In this document: piece after piece, positions 45,749-54,512 of the stretch
Layout of the letters: each line of letters opens with the position of its first letter
Numbering within the stretch: the first letter of the stretch is position 1
Assembly: GCF_050589685.1 (NCBI RefSeq)
Contig: NZ_JBNGOS010000033.1
Coordinates: 16,276 to 80,275, forward strand
Source: Saccharicrinis sp050589685
GTDB lineage: Bacteria > Bacteroidota > Bacteroidia > Bacteroidales > Marinilabiliaceae
Reading direction: 5' to 3'
Length of the DNA stretch: 64,000 bases
Position numbers and translations under genes: made by a program
Notes under the pieces: generated by a model
Told to the model about the DNA's origin: nothing
The model's database searches: none
Seen by the model: only the letters and a program-made list of their open reading frames with translations

Positions 45749-46003
45749 AAACAGAGAATGTTGCATTAAAACGTTAAAGGGGGTTACACGCGATTCCGCG
45801 CAGGCTGAATAGGTCTTTGGTGCATTATTACCCTATTTTATGAAGAATGCAATCCAGGCCTTAAATTTCATCCAGCGCACATGGGATTTGTTTAAACCAT
45901 TATCACCGCAACTTATCTAAACACATATCTATTTCGTATTTATTAAGCATAAAAAAGGCTTAACCAGTTTTTTTTATACTTTTACGCCACATTTATTTAA
46001 GCC

Positions 46004-47107
46004 ATGAGTGAATATTTGATTAAACTGCTAATTCCATTTGCAGGACTGCTATCTTTTTTGTTGGTATTTCTGTCTATTCCAACCATATTGCGCGTAGCTG
46101 AATCTAAAAACCTATATGACGAACCCAACAAAAGAACAGTTCATAAAATAAAAATCCCTACCCTGGGTGGTTTAGCCATTTTTTTAAGCTTTTTATTCAC
46201 GTATTCCCTATTCTCTGATTGGTTCAGTTTCACCCAGATACCTTTTTTGATTCCGGCACTTTTAATCATCTTTTCCATTGGAATTAAAGATGACATCATG
46301 ATTACCGCACCTATGGTGAAGCTTTTCGGACAAATACTGGCCGCATTTATAATCATAGGCTGGGGTGATCTCAGAATAACTTCTTTTCACGGTTTATTGG
46401 GGCTTGAACCAAACTACTTGGCAAGTTTTACCATAACACTTCTTTTATTTGTTTTTATTTTAAACGGCTTTAATCTCATTGATGGCGTAGACGGATTGGC
46501 ATCTATAACCGGTATAATATCCATGTCTGCTTTCTCAATTTGGTTTTACATTAACGGTAATTATCATATTCCCGTATTCTCTGCGGCCTTGATAGGTGCA
46601 TTGTTGGCCTTCTCCTACTATAACGTTTTCTCTAAACAACAAAAGATTTTTATGGGCGATACCGGATCGTTGCTGTTAGGCTTCTTGTTGGCGGTGGTGG
46701 CTATTAAGTTTGCCGAATTTAATGTTCCATCCAATGCCGGAAACTTAAAATATTCCATGGATTCGGCTCCTGCCGTGGTTTTGGGAATATTGATAGTTCC
46801 GGTTATTGATACTTTGCGTGTATTTATTTTTAGAATCTCAAAAGGAAATTCTCCTTTTGCCGCCGATAAAAACCACATCCATCACAGAATGTTGACCCTT
46901 GGATTTACGCATTTACAAACCTCATTAATCATTGGTTTGGTAAATATCGGTTTCGTGCTTCTGGCTTTTACCTTGCGTAACTTTGGCACCATTAAACTGA
47001 GTATGCTTCTTTTAGCATTGGGTATGACGTGTGCATATCTACCTGCACTTTTCATTCAAAGAAAAAAGAAAAAAATTCTGAAATCAAGGTATAAAAAACC
47101 TTTATAG
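46004..47107 (+). CDS. WecA/TagO-family undecaprenyl-phosphate glycosyl-1-phosphate transferase
   Basis: 367-residue polytopic membrane enzyme of the MraY/WecA superfamily, which transfers a sugar-1-phosphate from a UDP-sugar to undecaprenyl phosphate to start a surface polymer. Motifs: HKIKIPTLGGLAIF, GIKDDIM (metal Asp pair), NLIDGVDGLA, MGDTGSLLLGF and DKNHIHHRML, in the WecA-type order. About ten helices. The nucleotide sugar (GlcNAc-1-P most likely) is not proved by sequence. Its stop codon is directly followed by the ATG of the DMT exporter gene, so the two are cotranscribed. Confidence 0.9.
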   Translation: MSEYLIKLLIPFAGLLSFLLVFLSIPTILRVAESKNLYDEPNKRTVHKIKIPTLGGLAIFLSFLFTYSLFSDWFSFTQIPFLIPALLIIFSIGIKDDIMITAPMVKLFGQILAAFIIIGWGDLRITSFHGLLGLEPNYLASFTITLLLFVFILNGFNLIDGVDGLASITGIISMSAFSIWFYINGNYHIPVFSAALIGALLAFSYYNVFSKQQKIFMGDTGSLLLGFLLAVVAIKFAEFNVPSNAGNLKYSMDSAPAVVLGILIVPVIDTLRVFIFRISKGNSPFAADKNHIHHRMLTLGFTHLQTSLIIGLVNIGFVLLAFTLRNFGTIKLSMLLLALGMTCAYLPALFIQRKKKKILKSRYKKPL

Positions 47108-48004
47108 ATGGGTAATATACTCGGAGAGCTTGTATCATTAGCGACAGCCATATGCTGGACCATAACCTCGTTGGCGTTTGAATCTGCCGGAAAAAAAGTT
47201 GGATCCTTACCGGTCAATCTTATTCGCCTGGTTATTGCCTTTTTTTTAATTGGAATTTTTTCCTTTGTGCGGTCTGGGCTTTTTGTTGCCTCGGATGCCT
47301 CGCTTAATGCATGGGGATGGCTTGCAATCAGTGGAATTATAGGTTTCGTCATTGGCGACTTGCTGCTTTTTCAGGCTTTTGTTGTTGTTGGCGCACGGGT
47401 TTCCATGCTTATAATGGCGCTTACCCCTCCCATCGCCGCATTTTTCGGCTGGATAATCCTCAATGAGCAGATGTCTGTTTCAGGATTAATTGGGATGACG
47501 GTAACCATTATTGGAATTGCCTTGGTTATAATGGCAAAGGAAACAAACTCAAGAGCTGTAAAAATCCGATACCCTGTCAAAGGTATATTACTGGCTTTTG
47601 GCGGCGCAGTTGGTCAGGGACTGGGCTTGGTTTTCTCCAAACTGGGCATGAAAGATTATGATCCCTTCCTATCTACCCAAATAAGAATTTTAGCCGGAAT
47701 TATAGGGTTTGCTATTTTGTTTTTTGCGCTGGGAAAATGGAAAAGCGTATTTTCTGCTGTTACTAACAAAAGAGCCATGGCAAGTATATCAATTGGTGCT
47801 GTATTCGGTCCTTTTTTGGGTGTCTCCTTGTCCTTATTGGCCATTCAACACACCACAACAGGCATAGCTTCAACCATTATGGCTATAGTTCCCGTATTAA
47901 TTATTGCTCCCGCTGTAATTGTATTTAAGGAGAAAATTACACCCAAGGAAATTGCTGGTGCCGTGGTCGCTTTTGCAGGTGTGGTTATGTTTTTTATATT
48001 CTAA
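47108..48004 (+). CDS. EamA-family (DMT superfamily) transporter
   Basis: 298-residue membrane protein with ten helices in two EamA repeats (residues ~1-140 and 150-295; the second ends GAVVAFAGVVMFF). DMT exporters move small metabolites, but the substrate cannot be predicted. It starts at the first base after the WecA/TagO-like gene and ends exactly where the PAP2 gene ends on the other strand (48004/48005), with no base between the stop codons. Confidence 0.88.
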   Translation: MGNILGELVSLATAICWTITSLAFESAGKKVGSLPVNLIRLVIAFFLIGIFSFVRSGLFVASDASLNAWGWLAISGIIGFVIGDLLLFQAFVVVGARVSMLIMALTPPIAAFFGWIILNEQMSVSGLIGMTVTIIGIALVIMAKETNSRAVKIRYPVKGILLAFGGAVGQGLGLVFSKLGMKDYDPFLSTQIRILAGIIGFAILFFALGKWKSVFSAVTNKRAMASISIGAVFGPFLGVSLSLLAIQHTTTGIASTIMAIVPVLIIAPAVIVFKEKITPKEIAGAVVAFAGVVMFFIF

Positions 48005-48838
48005 CTACTTAAAAGTATATTTTGCTGTTATTCCAGTCATATAACTTCCAGCAACTGGCGACCAGGAAAAACTACTTTCTTTTTTACGTTTATGAAAATG
48101 AGGCACTAAAATACCAACAGCTGCCCCTATTGCAGTACCCACAATAATATCCGTAGGAAAATGTTTCATCGCCTTAATTCTATAATATCCAACCAGTGTG
48201 GGAGGTACCATCGCCGCACCGTACAGCCAATATTTCTTGTTACCCAACTCAGGATGGTAATCGCTATACACCTTGGCAGCAAAAAATGCGGATGCTGCTG
48301 CGGTGGACGCATGTCCGCTGAAAAAAGAGTTTTCTGTTTCCGGTGCCGTGCGCTCGTCCATGGGCACTAAATCACTATAAATAAAAGGTCTTTTTCTATT
48401 AAAAGTGGAAGCCCCGGCCACATAAAATGCGTTATTAACGCCATGCATCTCAGTGTACATGACCAATATATCAAACCAATCCTTTCTGATTTCTTTATCC
48501 AGACCTAAAATAATGGGTAAAGCTAAAGAACTGTTTAGGAACACATCTGAAGAATTATGAAAATCGTTACGTTGTGAGGCATCCTGCTCGGCCGCCCACC
48601 TATCGAACCTCCAAATATCCTTTGTATCCAATGCTTCTACCTCAGCTTGAGAAAGCCCACCTTTATCAGATAAATGCCTAAACCCAAAATAACTCCCAAC
48701 AAATAAGCCAACAGTTACCGGTATTTCAATGGTCTTATTTATTTTATATATCGATGTTGAATCTCTTTCTGTTTTTTGAGAATTTATATTTTGGATGAGT
48801 ACGCAAATCAATACAACTATAATACAACTATTCTTCAT
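48005..48838 (-). CDS. PAP2-family phosphatase
   Basis: 277-residue secreted or membrane-anchored type 2 phosphatidic acid phosphatase. A signal sequence (CIIVVLICVLIQNINS) precedes the mature part. The three active-site motifs are present: NRKRPF (motif 1), FFSGHASTAAAS (motif 2, Ser-Gly-His) and RIKAMKHFPTDIIVG (motif 3, Arg-x6-His-x3-Asp). The family includes undecaprenyl-diphosphate and lipid A phosphatases; the substrate here is unknown, but the polyprenyl transferase next door makes an undecaprenyl role attractive. Confidence 0.88.
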   Translation of the reverse strand: MKNSCIIVVLICVLIQNINSQKTERDSTSIYKINKTIEIPVTVGLFVGSYFGFRHLSDKGGLSQAEVEALDTKDIWRFDRWAAEQDASQRNDFHNSSDVFLNSSLALPIILGLDKEIRKDWFDILVMYTEMHGVNNAFYVAGASTFNRKRPFIYSDLVPMDERTAPETENSFFSGHASTAAASAFFAAKVYSDYHPELGNKKYWLYGAAMVPPTLVGYYRIKAMKHFPTDIIVGTAIGAAVGILVPHFHKRKKESSFSWSPVAGSYMTGITAKYTFK

Positions 48839-49173
48839 CTGTTTAAAATTAGAAAAGAAACGGAGAGAAAATAGATAAGAGACGAATTCCTCCTAGCTTA
48901 TCTCCATCATTCCCTTGTGTTTTTATTTCCCAACAACCTTGGGTGCTTCTTTTATGTTCAAGTCTGCAAAATTGCTTCTTTTCCATTAATATAACAATAA
49001 AGTTTCGACATTTAAGTAAAGGATTACCAATTCGGCGGGTATATTTTTCACCCTTACACTTTACCAATTGAATACATAATCATTTATCCCCCTTTATTCT
49101 TCATTTTATTCATCCTATTAAAAAGTATAATTTCCTACTTTGGCCATTCAAAACAAATCAAAATTTAATATCA
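48839..49173. other. Intergenic region between the PAP2 and sulfatase genes
   Basis: 335 bp, AT-rich. CCTACTTTGG just before the sulfatase gene is one base short of the TAnnTTTG promoter form. I see no repeat, stem-loop or supported frame. Confidence 0.5.
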
Positions 49174-51036
49174 ATGAATATCTCTAAACTCCTGCTATTA
49201 TTAGCAATAACAACCACATTCATCGCTTGCGAAAAACCAAAGCCCAAGCTTGAACAACCTAACATTGTATGGATCACATCCGAAGATAATTCAAAACACT
49301 ATATGGATATTTTCGATGAACACGGAGCTCCTACTCCAAACATTGAATCATTGGCTGATAACGGCATTATTTTTACCAACGCGTTTTCTAATGCCGCTGT
49401 GTGCAGTGCCGCCCGATCAACGTTAATATCGGGTTGTTACGGACCAAGAATCGCATCGCACTACCACCGCAAAATTGAAATGGTTCCCATGCCGTCAGGT
49501 ATTGAAATGTACCCGGCCTACCTGAAAGCTGCAGGTTATTATACGGGTAACAATAACAAAGAAGATTACAACATTTTTAAATCGGACACGGTTTGGGATG
49601 ACTCCAGCAGAAAGGCACACTGGCGCAACAGAAGACCCGGACAACCGTTTTTCTATATCCAGAATATTGTCACCACTCATGAAAGCAGGGTACATTTTTC
49701 GGAGGAGGATTTTAATACAAAGTCCACCCTGACCGACCCGGACCAGTGTTTTGTGCAACCCAATCATCCGGACACTAAACTGATGAAATATACCAATGCC
49801 TGGTATCGCGATAAAATAATGCAGATGGACAAGGAAGTGGGAGATATACTTGATGAGTTAAAAAAAGATAGTTTGCTGGAAAACACTTTTATATTTTATT
49901 ATGGCGACCACGGTGGTGTTTTACCGGGTAGCAAGGGTTATATTTTTGAGACGGGACTGCATGTTCCATTAGTTGTTCACATTCCAAAAAAATACGAGCA
50001 TCTGGTAAATATAAAGCCGGGAACCAAAAACAATGGTTTTGTCAGCTTTATTGATTTTGGAGCTACGATACTTAATTTGGCCGGTATTGAAATACCTAAG
50101 GGAATTGATGGCAAACCCTTCCTGGGAAAAAACATTACCGCTGAAGAGGTAAGTCAACGTGACGAGACTTTTAGTTATGCGGATAGATTCGACGAAAAAT
50201 ATGATATGGTGAGGGCCATCAGAAAAGGGAAATATAAATATATCCGTCATTTCCAGCCTTTTAATTTTGATGGTTTGATGAACAACTATCGTTATAAACA
50301 ATTGGCTTACAAAGAATGGGCGCAGATGCACGAAGACGAAAAACTGAACCAGATACAAGACCAGTTCTTTAACACAAAACAAGCCGAAGCACTATACAAC
50401 ATAGAGGCAGACCCATTTGAGACCGTCAACCTAATAAACGACGAAACGCATAAAAACAAACTTCAGGAAATGCGGGCATTGCTTACAAACAAACTAAAAA
50501 GTATGCCCGATCTATCTTTTTATCCTGAATTTTACCTGATTAAAAACGCATTTGAAAACCCGGTTGCTTTTGGTAAAAAGAATAAAGAGCAGATTCAGAA
50601 ATATATCGATATCGCCAATCTGGAGCTAGTTAGTTTTAATGATGCGAAGGAGAAATTAGCGAAATTGCTAAAATCGGAAGACTGGTTAAGCAGGTATTGG
50701 GCATTGATTGTTTCAACAAAGTTTGAAAAAGAAGCGCAGGAGTTTACGAACATCATCCAAAACATAGCACAATACGATGAGCAGTTGATGAACCGGGTGA
50801 GGGCTGCCGAATTTATGGGTATGACGGGTTATGGAAATCCGGTTGAGGTAATGACCCATGCACTCTATACTTCGGCTGATCCAAACGAAGCATTGCTCAT
50901 ATTAAACTCCATTGTATTGATGAAAGATTGTGTTCACAAGTATAAATTCAATTTAAGACTAGATAAAATCCCTGTGGCTACGCAGCAAGATAAGCTGGTT
51001 CAACAACGTTTAATGTATCTTGAAATACTTTCTTGA
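49174..51036 (+). CDS. Sulfatase, heparan N-sulfatase-like lipoprotein
   Basis: 620-residue type I sulfatase. Lipobox FIACE places the acylated Cys at 19. The conserved start PNIVWITSEDNS supplies metal-binding Asp/Asn, and the formylglycine motif is CSAAR (Cys77), an Ala form of C-x-P/A-x-R that needs the maturase AtsB/FGE type enzyme. Metal and substrate residues continue through YYGDHGGV. The C-terminal ~120 residues are helical and look like a HEAT-type extension. It is closest to the N-sulfoglucosamine sulfohydrolase group by motif; the true substrate (a sulfated glycan) is not determined. No glycan-use locus surrounds it. Confidence 0.9.
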   Translation: MNISKLLLLLAITTTFIACEKPKPKLEQPNIVWITSEDNSKHYMDIFDEHGAPTPNIESLADNGIIFTNAFSNAAVCSAARSTLISGCYGPRIASHYHRKIEMVPMPSGIEMYPAYLKAAGYYTGNNNKEDYNIFKSDTVWDDSSRKAHWRNRRPGQPFFYIQNIVTTHESRVHFSEEDFNTKSTLTDPDQCFVQPNHPDTKLMKYTNAWYRDKIMQMDKEVGDILDELKKDSLLENTFIFYYGDHGGVLPGSKGYIFETGLHVPLVVHIPKKYEHLVNIKPGTKNNGFVSFIDFGATILNLAGIEIPKGIDGKPFLGKNITAEEVSQRDETFSYADRFDEKYDMVRAIRKGKYKYIRHFQPFNFDGLMNNYRYKQLAYKEWAQMHEDEKLNQIQDQFFNTKQAEALYNIEADPFETVNLINDETHKNKLQEMRALLTNKLKSMPDLSFYPEFYLIKNAFENPVAFGKKNKEQIQKYIDIANLELVSFNDAKEKLAKLLKSEDWLSRYWALIVSTKFEKEAQEFTNIIQNIAQYDEQLMNRVRAAEFMGMTGYGNPVEVMTHALYTSADPNEALLILNSIVLMKDCVHKYKFNLRLDKIPVATQQDKLVQQRLMYLEILS

Positions 51037-51041
51037 TCAAC

Positions 51042-51072
51042 AAAAAGCCCGGAGCAATGCTCCGGGCTTTTT
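51042..51072. terminator. Bidirectional terminator between sulfatase and DUF3078 genes
   Basis: AAAAAGCCCGGAGC / GCTCCGGGCTTTTT, a perfect 14-bp stem with a 3-nt loop; strong in both directions and serves the convergent gene ends. Confidence 0.92.
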
Positions 51073-51098
51073 GTTGGTAAAGAGATTTTTTTTGTTCT

Positions 51099-51980
51099 TT
51101 AGAACGAATAAGTTAATCCTGCTCCAAATAGTTGTTTAACTTGTATTTTCGGACCTTCACTTTCCCCGTCGTTATTTACATAGCTTACGTCATCGTCGTA
51201 CAGGATATTGGTTTTAAATACCGCACTCAAATATTTATTTACTTTCATATCTAGACCCAATTCCCAATCCACATCAATATTTTGAGCCCTCTCATAATTT
51301 GAAAAAAGGTCTAAACGGGTATATCCGTTCACGTTTTTAATCAGTTCTTTCTTTTGGGCCAACAGTTTGATGGAGGCACCATATTCACTCCTGGTCTTAT
51401 CTCCTTCTTCTACGCCAAAAGCGCCAATATTCGATAAGGAATCACTTAATACAAAGGTCATCTTTGATGCTATAGGCGAAATAAACAATGAAAAATTATC
51501 GGAAGGTTTATAATCCATACCCAGGGAAAACTGCAAATAACCCGGCGCCATAAATTCGGATATTTTAGTTGCCTGAACCAAAGGATCTTTATACCCATCT
51601 GCAAACTGAGTTTTAAAATCAGCCATGCCCGAATAAAACCAGTGATTACCGTTTTCATAACCCAGCTTTGTCGTAAACTGAAGCCTATCTTCCGATTTGG
51701 CCATTTTATAATCTCCCGTTTTGGTAAGCCCATAACCCACATCCAAGGTATTATCCCAGGCTAACTTACCTTTTTTATGGTTTAAATGTCCTTTAAACAG
51801 CAATGTTGCTGCAATGGAGTTGTTTCCACCCCCCGCCCAGTTAGTTAACGAAACCTGCGAAAAATTCAAGGAAGTAGTAGCCCCTGCCTTCCAGTTTTTA
51901 ACCGAATCGTTCTTCGCTTTCTGAGCCCAGGAAGCCCACGTTAGAAAGCATAAAAATGCTGTTAGTGTATACTTTGTCAT
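51099..51980 (-). CDS. DUF3078 family outer-membrane protein
   Basis: 293-residue Bacteroidota protein of unknown function with a Sec signal (TWASWAQ-KAK). The mature sequence opens with the family hallmark WKAGATTSLNFSQVSLTNW and continues as alternating amphipathic strands, consistent with a small outer-membrane beta-barrel; the C-terminus is Phe (TYSF), as for BamA substrates. It is convergent with the sulfatase gene across a shared terminator; repeat copy 3 lies directly upstream. Confidence 0.85.
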   Translation of the reverse strand: MTKYTLTAFLCFLTWASWAQKAKNDSVKNWKAGATTSLNFSQVSLTNWAGGGNNSIAATLLFKGHLNHKKGKLAWDNTLDVGYGLTKTGDYKMAKSEDRLQFTTKLGYENGNHWFYSGMADFKTQFADGYKDPLVQATKISEFMAPGYLQFSLGMDYKPSDNFSLFISPIASKMTFVLSDSLSNIGAFGVEEGDKTRSEYGASIKLLAQKKELIKNVNGYTRLDLFSNYERAQNIDVDWELGLDMKVNKYLSAVFKTNILYDDDVSYVNNDGESEGPKIQVKQLFGAGLTYSF

Positions 51981-52016
51981 TTGATAGTTTAGTTTTAATT
52001 TGTAAATGTTTGACTA

Positions 52017-52194
52017 AAACGCCCAATATCCCGCAATTTGCATTAGAAATCCTGTTACGCGATTCAACGACTTCAAAACAAAGCGTTTCACCAACTTGGT
52101 TCAACTCACCACATTGGTGCCATTTTTTCAGCAACGCCTTGTTTTACGGTATTTTAAATGCGCATTACGTACCTCTATTGCATAATCCGGGTTT
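52017..52194 (+). repeat. Interspersed palindromic repeat, copy 3 (short subtype)
   Basis: About 178 bp. Left end CCCGCAATTTGCATTAGAAA after an extra CCCAATAT; right end ATAATCCGGGTTT. Conserved core CAGCAACGCCTTGTTTTA and left-arm TTCACC...TTCAACTCACCA. Like copy 1 it lacks the CCGAAAGTAATCGG insert. It lies between the DUF3078 and mscS genes. Confidence 0.82.
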
Positions 52195-52234
52195 ATTCAT
52201 TGCCTCAATACAAAAAAATGAGCTTTAACTACCT

Positions 52235-52280
52235 AACCTGAACAAGCCAAAACCTTCCTTGGTTTTGGCTGGTCCAGGTT
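52235..52280. other. Long hairpin between DUF3078 and mscS genes
   Basis: AACCTG and CAGGTT form the outer pair, and AGCCAAAACC pairs perfectly with GGTTTTGGCT around a TTCCTT loop; internal loops separate the two stems. No T-run follows, so it is probably not a terminator. Confidence 0.6.
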
Positions 52281-52411
52281 ATTCGGCAAAACTTATGAAT
52301 ATTTATTTTGAACTTAATTATCAAGTATTTCACCCTTGATTGTCAAATAACAATGCATTATAAATTTTGCTCACGTACCTAAAGCCTGCAAAACCATAGA
52401 ATAAAATTTGT

Positions 52412-53227
52412 TTATTCCTTCAATAAATGCACATCCGTTTGTGGGAAAGGAATGGAAATACCCTGTTTGTCGAATTCCTTTTTAATATTTTCGTTCATAT
52501 AGAAAAAGAATCCCCAGTAATCAGGCGCATTAACCCAAACCCTAGTGGTAATGTTTACTGAACTATCTGCTAATTCACCAACCGCAATAAATGGTGCAGG
52601 ATCACTTAGTGCTTTACCACTGGCATCAATTACCGCTGCAATTACTTTTTTGGCTTTGGCGATATCATCCGAATAGCCAATGCCAAATGAAAAATCAACC
52701 CTGCGTGTGCTTTCCTGCGAGAAATTAACTAAACTAGCCGTTGAAAGGCCTCCATTGGGAATATAAATGTTTCTGTTGTCCCCAGTCTTAAGTCTCGTAA
52801 CAAAAATCTGAATCTCGTCCACAACACCGGCATAACCCTGAGCCTCAATAAAATCACCTTTTTTAAAGGGTTTTAAAATTAGTAACATCACCCCTCCTGC
52901 AAAATTCTGTAGCGTACCCGACAAAGCCATGCCCACTGCCAGACCTGCGGCACCGAGAACGGCAATAAAGGCGGTCATCTGAATCCCGATCATGGTCATC
53001 ACACTGATCACCAACATTATTTTTAACAAAGCGTTGAACACCCCTATTAAAAAAGGTTGCAGCGTTTCATCATAACCTCTTTTAGCAAAACCTTTCTTCA
53101 TGGCCTTGGTAATCTTCCCGATTATCCAAAAACCAATTATCAGCGTTAATATGGCCAGCACCAACTGTCCGGCATAACCAAGAATCACATCTTGTGAATT
53201 CCTAAAAAAATCCATAACTTCTTCCAT
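52412..53227 (-). CDS. mscS: Small-conductance mechanosensitive channel (MscS family)
   Basis: 271-residue channel that opens under membrane tension to release solutes during osmotic downshock. Three N-terminal helices (~18-36, 65-83 and 88-118); the third, pore-lining, contains the Gly/Ala-rich GLAVGMALSGTLQNFAGG. The following beta domain (PFKKGDFIEA, NRNIYIPNGG) and alpha-beta C-terminus match E. coli MscS in length and order. It is monocistronic. Confidence 0.93.
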   Translation of the reverse strand: MEEVMDFFRNSQDVILGYAGQLVLAILTLIIGFWIIGKITKAMKKGFAKRGYDETLQPFLIGVFNALLKIMLVISVMTMIGIQMTAFIAVLGAAGLAVGMALSGTLQNFAGGVMLLILKPFKKGDFIEAQGYAGVVDEIQIFVTRLKTGDNRNIYIPNGGLSTASLVNFSQESTRRVDFSFGIGYSDDIAKAKKVIAAVIDASGKALSDPAPFIAVGELADSSVNITTRVWVNAPDYWGFFFYMNENIKKEFDKQGISIPFPQTDVHLLKE

Positions 53228-53432
53228 CTTTTAATTTTATTTAGGTTAAACATGAATTGGATTAAAAGTATAACTTATAAACCATACAATAATTTATTTA
53301 AATATTCGAATCTTGTAATTCCGTTATTTACAACTCACAAATGCCACATTTGTTTATTACAAAGCCCAATTACAAACAAAAATCTTATAAAGTCAATAGG
53401 AATTTTCCTGAAAAGTAGTTCTGCCGTATAAT

Positions 53433-54428
53433 TTACAAAGAATTTCGGATAATCATCTTAGTTGGGATAAATTCTCTGATTTTTTGTCCGCTTAAGATAA
53501 AGTCAGCCATTTTAGTCCCGATCTTATCAAAATCGGTAGATATAACCGTAATGCCGTCTTTGATATATTTTTTGGTGGGTGTTTCATTATAGGAAATAAT
53601 TCCAATATCACTTCCGGTGGAGTAATTCAGTTCGTGCGCAAAATCCAATATTTTTGCCATCACCCTATCGCTCACTGTAAAATACAGTTCGCCTTTTATC
53701 ACTTCAATATCCTTAACATGATATATTATTTTATAATCGAAACCATGATCCGCACAAAATTTTTCAAAAGCGGTGATGGTTTGGGTTGGATGATTGGTAA
53801 ACTCCGGATAAATAAAAACCAGCTTCTTATATTTTTTTAGCTTGTCTTTTATTAAAACCAAATTTTCAAATACCGGATCACCAAAATCCTGTCCGAGATA
53901 AGAACATTTGTCAGGTACATTGATAATCCAGTCGATACATAACAATTTAGAAGGATCAATTTTTGACACCGTTTCCTTTACTTTCTTATCATCAAAATTC
54001 ATGATAATGTAATGGCTATACTTACCAATGGCATTTAACACGATATCCTCAAAAACCCTGGTGTTATAGTGGTGAAAATGAACATCCACATTGTAACTGT
54101 TTGGTAAGGCACTCCTGAATGCTCCGTACAACACCTCCTTGTAGGCTTTAAAAGTATCCAGAAACAAAAACACGTTTTGCGTGGTACTGGCCACATAATA
54201 GCCCTTATTGGGCACCGACTCAATCAATTTACGGTTTTTAAGCTCGGTATAGGCTTTAAATACGGTATCTCTCGACAGGTCGCATTCTTTGCACAGTTCG
54301 TTAACGGATGGCAAAAGCTCGCCAACATTCAGCAACTTGCTTTTAACCGCATCCTCAAACGAGCGTACCAATTGCAAAAACTTAGGCACACTTGAATTAT
54401 TGTCTACTTTAGGAATAAAGTTACTCAT
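53433..54428 (-). CDS. GntR-family regulator with LacI/PBP1-like ligand-binding domain
   Basis: 331 residues. Residues ~8-78 form a GntR winged helix (LLPSVNELCKECDLSRDTVF, LIESVPNKGYYVAS). The rest has an alternating alpha/beta pattern of a type 1 periplasmic-binding fold (e.g. SHYIIMNFDDKKV, DIGIISYNETP), typical of sugar sensors. The effector is unknown and no transport or catabolic genes lie next to it; the neighbour in the same direction upstream is the amidase gene (85-bp gap). No target operator was identified. Confidence 0.85.
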   Translation of the reverse strand: MSNFIPKVDNNSSVPKFLQLVRSFEDAVKSKLLNVGELLPSVNELCKECDLSRDTVFKAYTELKNRKLIESVPNKGYYVASTTQNVFLFLDTFKAYKEVLYGAFRSALPNSYNVDVHFHHYNTRVFEDIVLNAIGKYSHYIIMNFDDKKVKETVSKIDPSKLLCIDWIINVPDKCSYLGQDFGDPVFENLVLIKDKLKKYKKLVFIYPEFTNHPTQTITAFEKFCADHGFDYKIIYHVKDIEVIKGELYFTVSDRVMAKILDFAHELNYSTGSDIGIISYNETPTKKYIKDGITVISTDFDKIGTKMADFILSGQKIREFIPTKMIIRNSL

Positions 54429-54512
54429 GGTCGTTTTATTTATGATGGCCTCACCATCTCACATACAACCGATGCCCCCACATCGGATTAAAGTTGTTTT
54501 TTACCCCTTGAG

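Noticed and set aside
45749..46003. tRNA or small RNA in the gap before the WecA-like gene
   Set aside because: No cloverleaf arms or conserved stems could be drawn.
48849..49067. 72-codon minus-strand frame upstream of the PAP2 gene
   Set aside because: No recognised motif, no ribosome site and composition like random intergenic DNA.
51898..52134. A 78-codon minus-strand frame across repeat copy 3
   Set aside because: It translates the repeat; a similar peptide arises from repeat copy 4 (58955-59143), so it reflects repeat DNA and not a protein gene.
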